The notes beneath the pieces are model-generated. The model worked only from the letters and a program-made list of their open reading frames with translations, was not told the origin of the DNA and did no database searches. 64,000 nucleotides of DNA, taken from Bradyrhizobium sp. ORS 278. Lineage in GTDB: Bacteria; Pseudomonadota; Alphaproteobacteria; Rhizobiales; Xanthobacteraceae. The position numbers and the translations under genes are program-made. Positions within the stretch are counted from its first letter, which is position 1; each line of letters opens with the position of its first letter. The DNA lies in the NCBI RefSeq assembly GCF_000026145.1, contig NC_009445.1:5300501-5364500 (forward strand), given 5' to 3'. Positions 7,730-16,470 of this stretch are shown in pieces.

Positions 7730-9361
7730 ATGCTCCGTGGCCATACGGGGGACGTTCACGGCACGATGGCGTTGCAGCGCAAACAGATGCTTCGTGTCGG
7801 AGCGGTGGCCGCCTGCGTCGGGTTGTTCCTGACCGGCGCCGATCTCGCCATGACCGCGCTGATCGGCGGACAGACGGCGCGGCAGCTCGGCGATCTCAGC
7901 ACAGTGGCGCTGCGCCGCTCCGAGGCCGCAATCGATTCGGCCGGCGAGATCCTCAACCGTCTGGTGGCGAAGGGACCGATGGACTGCAGCGCCATCGCGC
8001 TGCAATCGTTGCGGCTGAACGTCTATCAAGGGACCATCATCAAGGACATCCGTACCGTCGATCGCAACGGCTCGGTGCTGTGCGCGGCCTATCCGGAGAC
8101 GCTCGAATTCGACAATGGCTGGGCGCGGCAGGAGGAGATGTTCAAGTCGACCGACGGCGAGCTGCGGCTGTTCCGGGTCGAGCAATTCACCGGCTCCGCC
8201 TTCGGCGTGCTGCGCGATATCGATGCGCGGCGGTCGCTGGCGGCGATCCTGCGCATCGACGGCAATCTGCTCGACGTGATGCCGGTCGGCCTGCGCGGCG
8301 AGAGCTACGTCACCCTCACGCTGCCCGATGGCGAGCAGGTCGCCGGCTATCATCCCGATGCGTCCGCGAAGCCGCCGGCGCAGACGGTTGCCTTCACGAC
8401 CGCCTCCGAGCGCTATCCGCTGCAGGCCGCGATCCATGTGCCGCCGCGCAGCCTCAGCGCGCGCCGCGACATGACCTATCTCCTGACGATGCTCGCCGCC
8501 GGCCTGCTCGGCGGGCTGTTCGGCCTGTTGCTGGCAAGCTATCTGAGCCGCCCGGTGGATCCAGTGGCCGAGCTCGACCGTGCCCTCGGCGGCAATGAGT
8601 TCAAGCCCCATGTGCAGCCGACCTTCCGGCTGAAGACCGGCGACATCGTCGGCTGCGAGATCCTGGCGCGCTGGGAAAAACCGGACGGCCGGCTGATCCA
8701 GCCGATGAGCTTCATCCCGCTCGCCGAGAGCTCCGGCCGCATCGAAACGTTGACATGGCAGCTCCTGAAGACCGCGCTCCGCGAGCTGCAGCAGGAGATG
8801 CGGCGGGACAAGCTCTTCAAGCTGTCAGTCAACATCACGCCGCGGCATTTGCTCGGCGACGGCTTCATCGACGAGTTGCGCAAGGTGGTTGCCACGTCCT
8901 CGGTGTCGACCCGGCAGGTCGTGCTCGAGGTGACCGAGCGCGAGGCGCTCGCCGATCTCGACAAGGCGATGACCGTGGTCAAGGAGCTCAGCGAGCTCGG
9001 CTTCCGCATCGCGCTCGACGATGTCGGCATCGGCCATAGCGGCCTCTCGACCATCCAGCGGCTCGGCGCGCGCATCCTGAAGATCGACAAGTTCTTCGTC
9101 GACGCGATCACCCGCGATCAGTCCGCCGTGGTGGTGGTGCAGATGCTGGTTGCGCTGGCGCACGAGCTCGACATGTCGGTGATCGCCGAGGGTATCGAGC
9201 GCCAGGAACAGGTCGATGCGCTGATCGCCTGCGGGGTCGAGGAAGGCCAGGGCTATCTGGTCGCGCCGCCGATGTCGCTCGACCGCTTCAAGCAGTTCCT
9301 CGACGTGCGCCGCGCCTCCGCGACAGTCGCGCGAGTCACGAAGCCGGAGTTGGCGGCCTGA
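7730..9361 (+). CDS. Membrane c-di-GMP phosphodiesterase with CSS sensor and EAL domains
   Basis: Predicted c-di-GMP phosphodiesterase of about 543 residues. A membrane segment near the N-terminus and another around LLTMLAAGLLGGLFGLLLASYL enclose a periplasmic CSS-type sensor with two cysteines (in MDCSA and VLCAAYP), known in this family as a redox-sensitive disulfide pair. The EAL domain starts FKPHVQPTF. The signature reads EIL instead of EAL, but the glutamate is kept, as are the Asn of NITP, the EVTE glutamate, DD in DDVGIGHS, the lysine of LKIDK and AEGIE, so activity is plausible. Starts at TTG 7718, ATG 7730 and ATG 7766 are all possible. 7730 follows a GGCGGAA ribosome site. Confidence 0.88.
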   Translation: MLRGHTGDVHGTMALQRKQMLRVGAVAACVGLFLTGADLAMTALIGGQTARQLGDLSTVALRRSEAAIDSAGEILNRLVAKGPMDCSAIALQSLRLNVYQGTIIKDIRTVDRNGSVLCAAYPETLEFDNGWARQEEMFKSTDGELRLFRVEQFTGSAFGVLRDIDARRSLAAILRIDGNLLDVMPVGLRGESYVTLTLPDGEQVAGYHPDASAKPPAQTVAFTTASERYPLQAAIHVPPRSLSARRDMTYLLTMLAAGLLGGLFGLLLASYLSRPVDPVAELDRALGGNEFKPHVQPTFRLKTGDIVGCEILARWEKPDGRLIQPMSFIPLAESSGRIETLTWQLLKTALRELQQEMRRDKLFKLSVNITPRHLLGDGFIDELRKVVATSSVSTRQVVLEVTEREALADLDKAMTVVKELSELGFRIALDDVGIGHSGLSTIQRLGARILKIDKFFVDAITRDQSAVVVVQMLVALAHELDMSVIAEGIERQEQVDALIACGVEEGQGYLVAPPMSLDRFKQFLDVRRASATVARVTKPELAA

Positions 9362-9370
9362 GGTCTGCCG

Positions 9371-9799
9371 CTATTGCCTGGTCATCTGTCCGCGGATCTC
9401 GCCGCCCGGATTGGCCTGGGTGTGGATGTTGGCGTACCATTTGCCGGCCAGCAGATCGGCTGCCTGCGCATCGGTGAGCGCGGCCGCACCGGTGATCGGC
9501 GGCTCCGGGCTCTTGAACGGCAGCACGATGCCGGCGGTCTTGCCGGGCTCGCTCGGACCATGAAAATGCGCCCCGATCGGCGGCCCGCTGAGGCCCGAGA
9601 AGGTGACCTTCCAGGTCAGGGTCTTGGTGGACGTGTCGAAGCTCGCTTCCGCCGCGCCAGACGCGGTGCTCGCATTGGGCGGCACCTCGTTCGCCGCCTT
9701 GAGCTCGGACTTCAGCATGATCATCTCGGCGTGCGCCAGAGGTGCGGCCGACAGCAGGGCAGCGCAGGCGAGCAGCGAAAGGCGCAACATCCGATGCAT
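9371..9799 (-). CDS. CHRD-domain secreted protein
   Basis: Exported protein of 142 residues with a clear signal peptide ending near LAHA/E at about residue 24. The mature part is one CHRD domain: ANEVPPNASTASG at the start, IGAHFHGPSEPGKTAGIV in the middle and YANIHTQANPGGEIRGQ at the end. These match the conserved His and Gly blocks of the family. CHRD proteins are periplasmic or extracellular. Their biochemical role in bacteria is not established. It converges on the EAL gene, with only nine bases between the stops, and is divergent from the TetR gene. A GGGGGAAA ribosome site precedes the ATG. Confidence 0.88.
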   Translation of the reverse strand: MHRMLRLSLLACAALLSAAPLAHAEMIMLKSELKAANEVPPNASTASGAAEASFDTSTKTLTWKVTFSGLSGPPIGAHFHGPSEPGKTAGIVLPFKSPEPPITGAAALTDAQAADLLAGKWYANIHTQANPGGEIRGQMTRQ

Positions 9800-9920
9800 G
9801 ATTTCCCCCGTCCTTTTTCCGCAGTCTGAAGTCGAAGGACCCCGCAGGCAAGCTGATATTCCGCGGGTAGGACGCTGACGGCCTTGATTGAACTCTCGCG
9901 CCCCCTGTGCGACACAGGAC

Positions 9921-9936
9921 AGAACGAAACGGTTTC
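9921..9936. promoter_or_regulatory. Possible TetR operator upstream of the TetR gene
   Basis: AGAACGAAAC (9921-9930) followed by GGTTTC gives a partial palindrome GAAAC-G-GTTTC. The ten bases are the exact reverse complement of GTTTCGTTCT in the palindrome upstream of the EmrA-type gene at 21373-21382. Confidence 0.5.
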
Positions 9937-9953
9937 AAAAGCGCGATAGGGCG

Positions 9954-10622
9954 ATGGCGGATCGGATGGCGGCTTCCAAGACGGCGCGCGGCAAGGTCGG
10001 GCGCCCCCCGCTCGAACGCGCCGGCGAGGTCGAGGAGCGCATCCTGGATGCCGCCAAGACCGTGTTCCTGGCCCATGGTTTCGAGGGCGCGAGCGTCGAC
10101 GAGATCGCGCAGACGGCGCGCGCCGGCAAGCCGACGATCTACGCGCGCTTTCCCAGCAAGGCGGCGCTGTTCGCGGCCGTGATCGCCCGCCATGCCGGCC
10201 GCAACACCCAATATGAGAACCTGGTGCCGCAGGGGCGCAGCTTTCGCGCCCGGCTGATCAGCCTTGGCCAGACCTTGATCGAGCGCGCCATGGTGGACGA
10301 GACCATCGGCCTGATGCGCACTGCGATTGCCGAGAATCCGCGCTTTCCGGAGCTGACGCTCGAGATCCAGGACAGCGCGCGCAAGCGCGCCACCGTCAAT
10401 GTCGGCCACGCCATCGCCGAGCTGGCCCGCGCGGAGGGCCTCGCCGGCAAGGGAGCCTTCGCCGCCGACCGGATCGAGGAGACGGCGCGAGTGTTCCTCG
10501 ACCTGGTCGTCTTCGCGATGCTGATGCGGATCCTGCTCGGCGAAGATTTGCGGGGGCTGAAGAAGGAGGCCCAGACGCATGTCGAGAAGCGCGTCGACTT
10601 CTTCCTCGCCGCGACGACGTGA
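9954..10622 (+). CDS. TetR-family transcriptional regulator
   Basis: Regulator of 222 residues from ATG 9954. A longer frame to 9888 reads through the promoter region and is not preferred. A basic N-terminal tail with GRPPLERA precedes the TetR helix-turn-helix at about 25-70: ILDAAKTVFLAHGFEGASVDEIAQTARAG then KPTIYARFPSKAALF. The rest is a helical ligand-binding domain of the AcrR/TetR C-terminal type. No efflux gene is adjacent, but its upstream site shares ten bases with the operator of the efflux operon 11 kb away, which may be its target. Confidence 0.9.
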   Translation: MADRMAASKTARGKVGRPPLERAGEVEERILDAAKTVFLAHGFEGASVDEIAQTARAGKPTIYARFPSKAALFAAVIARHAGRNTQYENLVPQGRSFRARLISLGQTLIERAMVDETIGLMRTAIAENPRFPELTLEIQDSARKRATVNVGHAIAELARAEGLAGKGAFAADRIEETARVFLDLVVFAMLMRILLGEDLRGLKKEAQTHVEKRVDFFLAATT

Positions 10623-10918
10623 CTGACTGGTCGTCGCCACGCGCACCGCCCCGCCCGCTTTGGCGCAACTCTCTCCACACGTCATTCCTTGGCGTTCGCG
10701 CGCAAATGGCGCCGACATTTTGAAGCAGCGCGAACGAGCCCGGAATCCATACCCACAGGCGGCCATAAGGTGCGAGATGGGGTGCGGCACACGCGTCGGC
10801 CCGGCGGCCAGTCGGAGCTATGGATTCCGGGCTATCGCTGCGCGAGCCCCGGAATGAAGGGAGAGAGACGGCGCATCTCTGAAGATATGGGGGATGCAAG
10901 AGGCGTCGCGACCCAGCC
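10623..10918. repeat. Intergenic region with 15-bp inverted repeat (REP-like)
   Basis: No gene is supported in these 296 bases. AGCCCGGAATCCATA at 10737-10751 pairs perfectly with the arm at 10819-10833, enclosing 67 bases. A further copy fragment (GCCCCGGAATGAAGGG) follows at about 10845. The wording resembles repeats that recur between genes in Bradyrhizobium; this is from memory, not a search. Confidence 0.7.
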
Positions 10919-11632
10919 CTATCCGCCGTTCGCCTTCAGCTCCGGAAAGATCGTCTCGTCCTGCAGGATGACGTCAGCCGTGCGCTGGTAGTGCGCAGTC
11001 AGCAGCGCGACCGCGCCCTCGACATCCGCGTTCAGGACAGCATTGACGATCGCGGCGTGCTCGTCGCCGACCGCGCGTGAGGGGAACGCCTTGCGGATCG
11101 AGAGCCGGCGGTAACGGTAAAGCTGGTCGGCGAGCTGGCCGCAAAACGCTACGAGCGATTGCGAGCCGCAGTTCGCGATCAGGACGCGGTGATAGATGCG
11201 GTGCAGCTTTTCCCACTCCGGATTGTCCTCGAAGGTGGTGGCGCTGAGCGAGCGCGGCGCGCGGCTGAGGCGATGCTGCGCCAGCACCAGCTGCTCCTCC
11301 CATGGCGGCGTCGCCGCCTTCATCGATTCGCGCAGCGCCAGCGCCTCGACCCAGCAGCGCGTCTTGGTCAGCTCGGCGAGTTCGGCACGGCTGATGTCCT
11401 TGACGTAGAAGCCGCGCTGCTCGCGCACCTCCACCAGTCCATCGGCCGTGAGGCGGTTGAGCGCCTCGCGGAGCGGCGTCTGGCCGGTCTGATATGCCTC
11501 CGTGAGGAAGCGCATCTGCAGCTTGCGCGACGGCGCGAGCCGCCCGGACAGCAGGTCCTCGCGCAGCCGGTCATACACATGGCTTGCCTGGGTCGACGGA
11601 CCCTGCCCGTCGACCTCGATCACCGCGTCCAC
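10919..11632 (-). CDS. GntR-family regulator, FadR/FCD subfamily
   Basis: Regulator of 237 residues. The N-terminal winged helix (about 17-80) has VYDRLREDLLSGRLAPSRKLQMRFLTEAY and TPLREALNRLTADGLVEVREQRGFYV, the GntR signature. The C-terminal all-helical FCD domain has the usual metal-ligand-type Asp/His residues (HRIYHRVLI, DEHAAI, LLTAHYQRT). It is divergent from the aromatic-catabolism operon across a 170-base AT-rich gap, so it is the likely local regulator, probably a repressor released by a pathway acid. Confidence 0.92.
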   Translation of the reverse strand: MDAVIEVDGQGPSTQASHVYDRLREDLLSGRLAPSRKLQMRFLTEAYQTGQTPLREALNRLTADGLVEVREQRGFYVKDISRAELAELTKTRCWVEALALRESMKAATPPWEEQLVLAQHRLSRAPRSLSATTFEDNPEWEKLHRIYHRVLIANCGSQSLVAFCGQLADQLYRYRRLSIRKAFPSRAVGDEHAAIVNAVLNADVEGAVALLTAHYQRTADVILQDETIFPELKANGG

Positions 11633-11805
11633 GTTCGATCTCCCTCGGAATCGTCGCCTATGTATAGGGCTTAGCCTCTAAACATGAAATTTATAAATTA
11701 TGATTGATTCCGATTTTTTATGTAATAAAAGGAACGAGCCGGCTCGCCGGCCATCGCACAAGAACATCGCGCGTCCCCTCCGGGATCGCGCCGGAGGACT
11801 CGCCC
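11633..11805. promoter_or_regulatory. AT-rich divergent promoter region of the aromatic operon
   Basis: The segment from about 11675 to 11735 is strikingly AT-rich against the GC-rich surroundings (runs such as ATTTATAAATTATGATT and ATTTTTTATGTAATAAAA). It separates the GntR gene from the operon it probably controls and must hold both promoters and the operator. I cannot fix a specific GntR half-site. Confidence 0.5.
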
Positions 11806-12699
11806 ATGACCCGATTTCCGGTCACGGCCCTGCGCAGCGTGGACCTCGGCACGTCCGATCTCGGGCGGTCCGAAGCGTTTTATCGCGACGTCTGGGGTCT
11901 GGAGCGGGTCGCGACAGCCGACGGCGTCGTCTACCTGCGTGCCACAGGAAGCGACCATCACGTGGTCGCCCTGCACCGGAGCGACCGCACCGAGCTGAAG
12001 GCGGTGACGTTCCGTCTCGCCGCGGCGAGCGATTTCGACGCCATCACGCACAACGCCATCAACGAGGGCGCGACGCTGATCGCAGCCGCCGCGCCGAACG
12101 CGGCGCCCGATGGGGGCGTGATCATGAGCCTGCGAAGCCCGGAAGGCTGCGTGCTGCGCTTCGTCCACGGCGACGTCGCGCACGAGGCCAGGCCGTCGCG
12201 GCCGGAGCTGCCGGAGCGCCTCGCTCACGTCAATCTCAACAGCACCGACGTCGACCGCACCGCCGCGTTCTACGCGAATGCGCTCGGCTTCAAGCTGACC
12301 GACCGATCGGCCGCGATGGCCTTCGTGCGCTGCAATTCGGACCACCATGCCGTGGTCATCGCGAGCGCCAAGGTGAACAGCCTCAACCACGTCGCCTTTC
12401 TGATGCCGACCTGGGAAGGTGTGATGCGCGGCGCCGGCCGCATGATCGACGCCGGCTATCCGATCGCCTGGGGCGTCGGTCGCCACGGGCCGGGCGACAA
12501 CGTGTTCGCCTATTTCATCGATCCCCAGGGCACGGTGATCGAATACACCGCCGAGGTGCTGCAGGTCGATGACGACTATGTCGTGCGCGGACCGGAGCAT
12601 TGGGTCTGGCCGCCCGGCCGCACCGATCAATGGGGTATCGCGCCGCCCAAGGCCGACCACGTCAAGGCCGCGCAGCTCGCGGTCGGCTTCGCCGCCTGA
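11806..12699 (+). CDS. Two-domain VOC extradiol-type dioxygenase
   Basis: Predicted cytoplasmic ring-cleavage enzyme of 297 residues made of two vicinal-oxygen-chelate domains. Start ATG 11806 follows GGAGGAC at a good distance. The second domain holds the expected iron ligands: His in LAHVNLNSTDVDR, His in LNHVAFLMPTW, and Glu in VIEYTAEV, the H-H-E pattern of type I extradiol dioxygenases such as catechol or biphenyl-diol enzymes. First gene of the operon with the flavin hydroxylase, transporter and FAH hydrolase, consistent with meta-cleavage of a hydroxylated aromatic acid. The exact catechol substrate is unknown. Confidence 0.85.
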   Translation: MTRFPVTALRSVDLGTSDLGRSEAFYRDVWGLERVATADGVVYLRATGSDHHVVALHRSDRTELKAVTFRLAAASDFDAITHNAINEGATLIAAAAPNAAPDGGVIMSLRSPEGCVLRFVHGDVAHEARPSRPELPERLAHVNLNSTDVDRTAAFYANALGFKLTDRSAAMAFVRCNSDHHAVVIASAKVNSLNHVAFLMPTWEGVMRGAGRMIDAGYPIAWGVGRHGPGDNVFAYFIDPQGTVIEYTAEVLQVDDDYVVRGPEHWVWPPGRTDQWGIAPPKADHVKAAQLAVGFAA

Positions 12700-12722
12700 T
12701 CCTCTCAGCTACGAGCTTTCTC

Positions 12723-14243
12723 ATGTCAGCAGACCATTATCAGGTCGTCATCGTCGGCTTGGGTCCGACCGGCGCCACCGTCGCCAGCCTGCTCGGCCGC
12801 GAGGACGTCGCGACGCTCGCGATCGATCGCGCCGTCGACATATACGACAAGCCGCGCGCGATCGCGCTCGACCACGAGATCATGCGGCTGTTCGACAATC
12901 TCGGCATCGCCGGCGAGGTCAGCCGCTACGTCGCGCCGTTCCCCGCCTCCGAGCACTTTGGCGCGCAGGGACAATTGATCCGCCGCATCGACATGGTCGG
13001 CGAGCCCTATCCCCTCGGCTACACGCCGAGCATGGTGTTCACCCAGCCGCCGGTCGAGCAGGTGATGCGCGACCGCGTCGCCGCCTGTCCTTCGGTGACC
13101 GTCGAGCTCGGCACGACGTTGGTCGACATCCGGCAGAATGCGAATGCGGCAACGGTCGTGCTGCAGCGGGAGGACGGCAGCACGCGCGAGGTCAGCGCCG
13201 ACTACGTCATCGCCTGTGACGGCGCCTCCAGCACCGTGCGCCAGAAGCTCGGCATCCATTTCGACGATCTCGACTTCGACGAGCCCTGGCTGGTGGTCGA
13301 TATCAGCGTCAACGCCAGCGGCGCCGGCAAGCTGCCGAAAACGGCGGCTCAGTTCTGCAATCCGGCGCGGCCGACCACTTACATCATCGGACCCGGCAAC
13401 CATCGACGTTTCGAGATCATGCTGCGTCCAGGCGAGGACCGCCATGCGATGGAGCGGCCGGAGCAGGTCTGGCAATTGCTCGCGCCCTGGCTCTCTCCTG
13501 CAGATGGCGAGCTATGGCGCGCGGCGAGCTATCGCTTCCACGCACTGGTGGCGAGCCGCTGGCGGCAGGGCCGCGTGCTGCTCGCCGGCGATGCCGCGCA
13601 TCAGCAGCCGCCCTTCATCGGCCAGGGCATGTGCCAGGGCCTGCGCGACGCCGGCAATCTCTCGTGGAAGCTGATCCGCGTGCTTCGAGGTGAGTCGCAC
13701 GACACGCTGCTCGACAGCTACGAGGCCGAGCGCAGCACCCATGTGCGCGAGCTCACGACGCGCATCAAGGCGATCGGCCGCGTCATCTGCGAGCAGGATC
13801 CGGCGGCTGCTGCGGCGCGCGATGAACGCATTCTCGCCGAAGGCGGCGGCGCGCCACGCACCATCACGCGGCAGGAGATCGTGCCGCCGCTGACCACAGG
13901 ACTGCTGGCGACGAAGGCGAATGCCGTGAACGGCACGCTGTTTCCGCAGCCCTGGATCATCAGCGACGCCGGCCGTGCGCTGCTCGACACCATCGCCGGC
14001 AGCGGCTGGCGTCTCGTGCTCGACGGCTCCGCGCTGAGCGCTCCGGCCATGCCCTCCGAGATCACGGCGATCACCATCGGCGGCAGCGGCCTGAAGGAGG
14101 AAAGCGGCGTGGTCGCGCGCTGGTTCGAGCGCCATGGCTGCCACGCCGCGCTGGTACGGCCCGACCACTACGTCTACGGCGTCGCCAGGGACGCACCGGA
14201 GCTCGCAGCTGTCCTGAGCGAGCTGAAAACTCGACTGAACTAA
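12723..14243 (+). CDS. FAD-dependent aromatic hydroxylase (MhpA-like)
   Basis: Single-component flavin hydroxylase of 506 residues. FAD-binding motif GLGPTG at about 12-17, the CDGASS segment (DG motif for FAD/NADPH) and GDAAHQQPPFIGQGMCQGLRDAGNL (family motif GD…P) are all visible. The C-terminal thioredoxin-like region follows from about residue 390. It resembles 3-(3-hydroxyphenyl)propionate hydroxylase, which introduces a second hydroxyl on the ring before meta-cleavage. It lies 23 bases after the dioxygenase gene. I took ATG 12723 rather than a longer in-frame start inside the upstream gene. Confidence 0.88.
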   Translation: MSADHYQVVIVGLGPTGATVASLLGREDVATLAIDRAVDIYDKPRAIALDHEIMRLFDNLGIAGEVSRYVAPFPASEHFGAQGQLIRRIDMVGEPYPLGYTPSMVFTQPPVEQVMRDRVAACPSVTVELGTTLVDIRQNANAATVVLQREDGSTREVSADYVIACDGASSTVRQKLGIHFDDLDFDEPWLVVDISVNASGAGKLPKTAAQFCNPARPTTYIIGPGNHRRFEIMLRPGEDRHAMERPEQVWQLLAPWLSPADGELWRAASYRFHALVASRWRQGRVLLAGDAAHQQPPFIGQGMCQGLRDAGNLSWKLIRVLRGESHDTLLDSYEAERSTHVRELTTRIKAIGRVICEQDPAAAAARDERILAEGGGAPRTITRQEIVPPLTTGLLATKANAVNGTLFPQPWIISDAGRALLDTIAGSGWRLVLDGSALSAPAMPSEITAITIGGSGLKEESGVVARWFERHGCHAALVRPDHYVYGVARDAPELAAVLSELKTRLN

Positions 14244-14271
14244 TCAAAACAACATTGAACGGGGAAGCGCC

Positions 14272-15591
14272 ATGACGACACAGACGGACACCACGACAGG
14301 ATCGGCAGGAGGACGCGCCATTGCCGTCCTCATCATGCTGTTCCTGTTCCAGACCTTGAACTTCTTCGACAAGCTGGTGTTCGGCCTGTCCGCCGTGCCG
14401 ATGATGAAAGAGCTGGGCTTGAGCCCGAAGGATTTCGGCCTGATCGGCAGCAGCTTCTTCCTCTTGTTCTCACTGTCGGGCATGGCCGTCGGCATGTTCG
14501 TGGTCGGCCGCTTTCCCGTGAAATGGCTGCTCTTGATCATGGCTGGCATCTGGTCGGCGACGCAGCTGCCGATCTTCTTCTCCAGCTCGATCGCGGTGCT
14601 GGTGATCTGCCGCATCATCCTCGGCGCCGGCGAAGGCCCGGGCCTGCCGACCGCGCTGCATGCCTGCTACAACTGGTTCCCGGCGCACAGGCGCAGCGTG
14701 CCGAGCGCCGTGGTGCTGCAGGGCATCAGCGTCGGCCTCCTGGCCGGCGGTCCGATCCTGACCTATGTCATCGTCAATTATGGCTGGCGCACCGGCTTCC
14801 TGTTCTGCGGCCTGCTCGGGCTCGCCTGGATGATCGGCTGGTTCTTCGTCGGCGGCGAAGGTCCCTACTCCGCGCAGGCGCCGCAAGCCGTAGCGAGCGA
14901 CAAGGCGCTTCCCGCGCGCGTGCTGTGGGGCGATGCAACGGTGATCGGCGTCATCATCATGTCGACCGCGTCGTACTGGATCGTCGGCATGTCTGCGACC
15001 TGGCTGCCGCCGTTTCTGCAGCTCGGACTCGGCTACAAGCAGGTCGAGGTGGGATGGATCATCTCTGGCATCTATCTGTTCCAGTCACCCTTGCTGCTCG
15101 GCGGCTCCTGGCTGACGCAAGTTCTGCAGCGCCGTGGCTTCAGCCTGCGCGCCTGCCTCGGCCATGCCTCGGGGCTGGCGCTGCTCGCCGCCGGCTGCGC
15201 CCTGCTGCTCAGCATCGTCACCACGGGCCCGCTGCAGCTCGCCTGCGTTGCGATTGCCTTCGCCGCCCCCAGCCTCACCACGATCTTCGGTCCCGTGGCG
15301 CTCGGCGCGATCGCTCCGGCCGTGCAGCGCGGCCGTCTGATCGTCGTGATCTATTCGGGCAACGCCGCGTCGGCGCTGATCTCGAACGCGCTCACCGGCT
15401 GGATCGTCGGCGAGGCCGGCCCCAACGCCCCGCTCGGCTACGCCCATGCCATGACCTTCACCGCCGGCGTGCTCATCGTCGGCGCGCTCTCCGCCTTCGC
15501 CCTGATCTTCCCGGAGCGCACCATCGCGCGCTTTGCAAGAACGGCGCAGGAACCCGCTTCCCCCTCCGCCGTACCGGCGGTCTCGACCTGA
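14272..15591 (+). CDS. MFS transporter for organic/aromatic acid uptake
   Basis: Inner-membrane transporter of 439 residues with about 12 membrane segments. The N-terminus up to residue 15 is polar and the first helix contains FQTLNFFDKLVFGL, reminiscent of the anion:cation symporter (ACS) branch that includes aromatic-acid carriers. The loop motif GEGPGLPTALHACYNWFP in helix 4-5 is also typical of that branch. Its place inside the hydroxylase-dioxygenase-hydrolase operon, 28 bases after the hydroxylase, suggests uptake of the pathway's aromatic acid. Confidence 0.85.
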   Translation: MTTQTDTTTGSAGGRAIAVLIMLFLFQTLNFFDKLVFGLSAVPMMKELGLSPKDFGLIGSSFFLLFSLSGMAVGMFVVGRFPVKWLLLIMAGIWSATQLPIFFSSSIAVLVICRIILGAGEGPGLPTALHACYNWFPAHRRSVPSAVVLQGISVGLLAGGPILTYVIVNYGWRTGFLFCGLLGLAWMIGWFFVGGEGPYSAQAPQAVASDKALPARVLWGDATVIGVIIMSTASYWIVGMSATWLPPFLQLGLGYKQVEVGWIISGIYLFQSPLLLGGSWLTQVLQRRGFSLRACLGHASGLALLAAGCALLLSIVTTGPLQLACVAIAFAAPSLTTIFGPVALGAIAPAVQRGRLIVVIYSGNAASALISNALTGWIVGEAGPNAPLGYAHAMTFTAGVLIVGALSAFALIFPERTIARFARTAQEPASPSAVPAVST

Positions 15592-15605
15592 CAAAAGGAC
15601 GTCCC

Positions 15606-16457
15606 ATGAAATTCACGAGCTTCACGATCAACAACGTCAGGTCCTGGGGACTGGTCGAAGGCGATGAGGTCGCCGATCTCGGCGCGCTTTTGCGCGACCG
15701 CTTCCCGGACCTGAAGTCGGCGATCGCCGCCGGCGCCTTGAAGGACGTCGCTGTGGCGGCGTCCGGCGCCAAGCGGCATCCGCTCTCGGCCATCACCTTT
15801 CTTCCGGTGATCCCGAACCCCGACAAGATCCTCTGCATCGGCCTGAACTACGAGACCCACCGCAAGGAGACCGGCCGCTCGGAGGTCGAGAACCCCACCG
15901 TGTTCGGCCGCTTCGCCAACAGCCAGACCGGGCACCTCTCCAACATCATCCGCCCGCGCGTCTCGACCGATCTCGACTTCGAGGGCGAGCTCGCCATCGT
16001 CATCGGCAAGCCCGGCCGCTACATTCCGCGAGCCGAGGCGTTCCAGCACATCGCGGGCTATGCCTGCTACAACGAGGGCAGCGTGCGCGACTTCCAGCGC
16101 CACACGCATCAGTTCACCCCGGGCAAGAACTTCCCCGACACCGGCGCGTTCGGCCCGTGGCTCGTCACATCAGACGAGATCGATGATCTCGGCCCGCTGA
16201 AGCTGCAGACGCGGCTCAACGGCGAGGTCGTCCAGGAGGCGACGATCAGCCAGATGATCTTCGACATCCCGCGCCAGATCGAATACTGCTCCTCCTTCAC
16301 CCGTCTGGAGCCCGGCGACGTCATCGCCACCGGCACTCCCGGCGGCGTCGGCTCCCGCCGCACGCCCCCGCTGTGGATGAAACCGGGCGACGTCGTGGAA
16401 GTGGAGATCGACAAGATCGGGCTGCTGCGCAATGGGATCGCGGACGAGGCGGAGTGA
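15606..16457 (+). CDS. Fumarylacetoacetate hydrolase (FAH) family protein
   Basis: Cytoplasmic enzyme of 283 residues. The FAH core starts near residue 75 (KILCIGLNYETHRKE). Acidic metal ligands are in DLDFEGELAIVIG, and the C-terminal GDVIATGTPGGVGSRRTPP is the family signature. Members are hydrolases of C-C bonds, hydratases, or decarboxylases/isomerases acting on 2-oxo acids from meta-cleavage. As the last gene of the operon it would process the ring-cleavage product. Whether it hydrolyses, hydrates or decarboxylates cannot be told here. Start ATG 15606 follows AAAGGAC. Confidence 0.88.
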   Translation: MKFTSFTINNVRSWGLVEGDEVADLGALLRDRFPDLKSAIAAGALKDVAVAASGAKRHPLSAITFLPVIPNPDKILCIGLNYETHRKETGRSEVENPTVFGRFANSQTGHLSNIIRPRVSTDLDFEGELAIVIGKPGRYIPRAEAFQHIAGYACYNEGSVRDFQRHTHQFTPGKNFPDTGAFGPWLVTSDEIDDLGPLKLQTRLNGEVVQEATISQMIFDIPRQIEYCSSFTRLEPGDVIATGTPGGVGSRRTPPLWMKPGDVVEVEIDKIGLLRNGIADEAE

Positions 16458-16470
16458 TCGCCCCTTCGTA

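Noticed and set aside
6170..8611. Long open frame on the minus strand (813 codons)
   Set aside because: It is antisense to the flavoprotein end, the MFS gene and the EAL gene, all with clear domains. Its composition is Arg/Gln/Ala-rich without recognisable motifs, typical of a GC-rich shadow frame.
14523..15605. 5' extension of the FAH-family reading frame through the MFS gene
   Set aside because: The family start is at ATG 15606 with AAAGGAC before it. The extension is an Arg-rich out-of-frame reading of the transporter.
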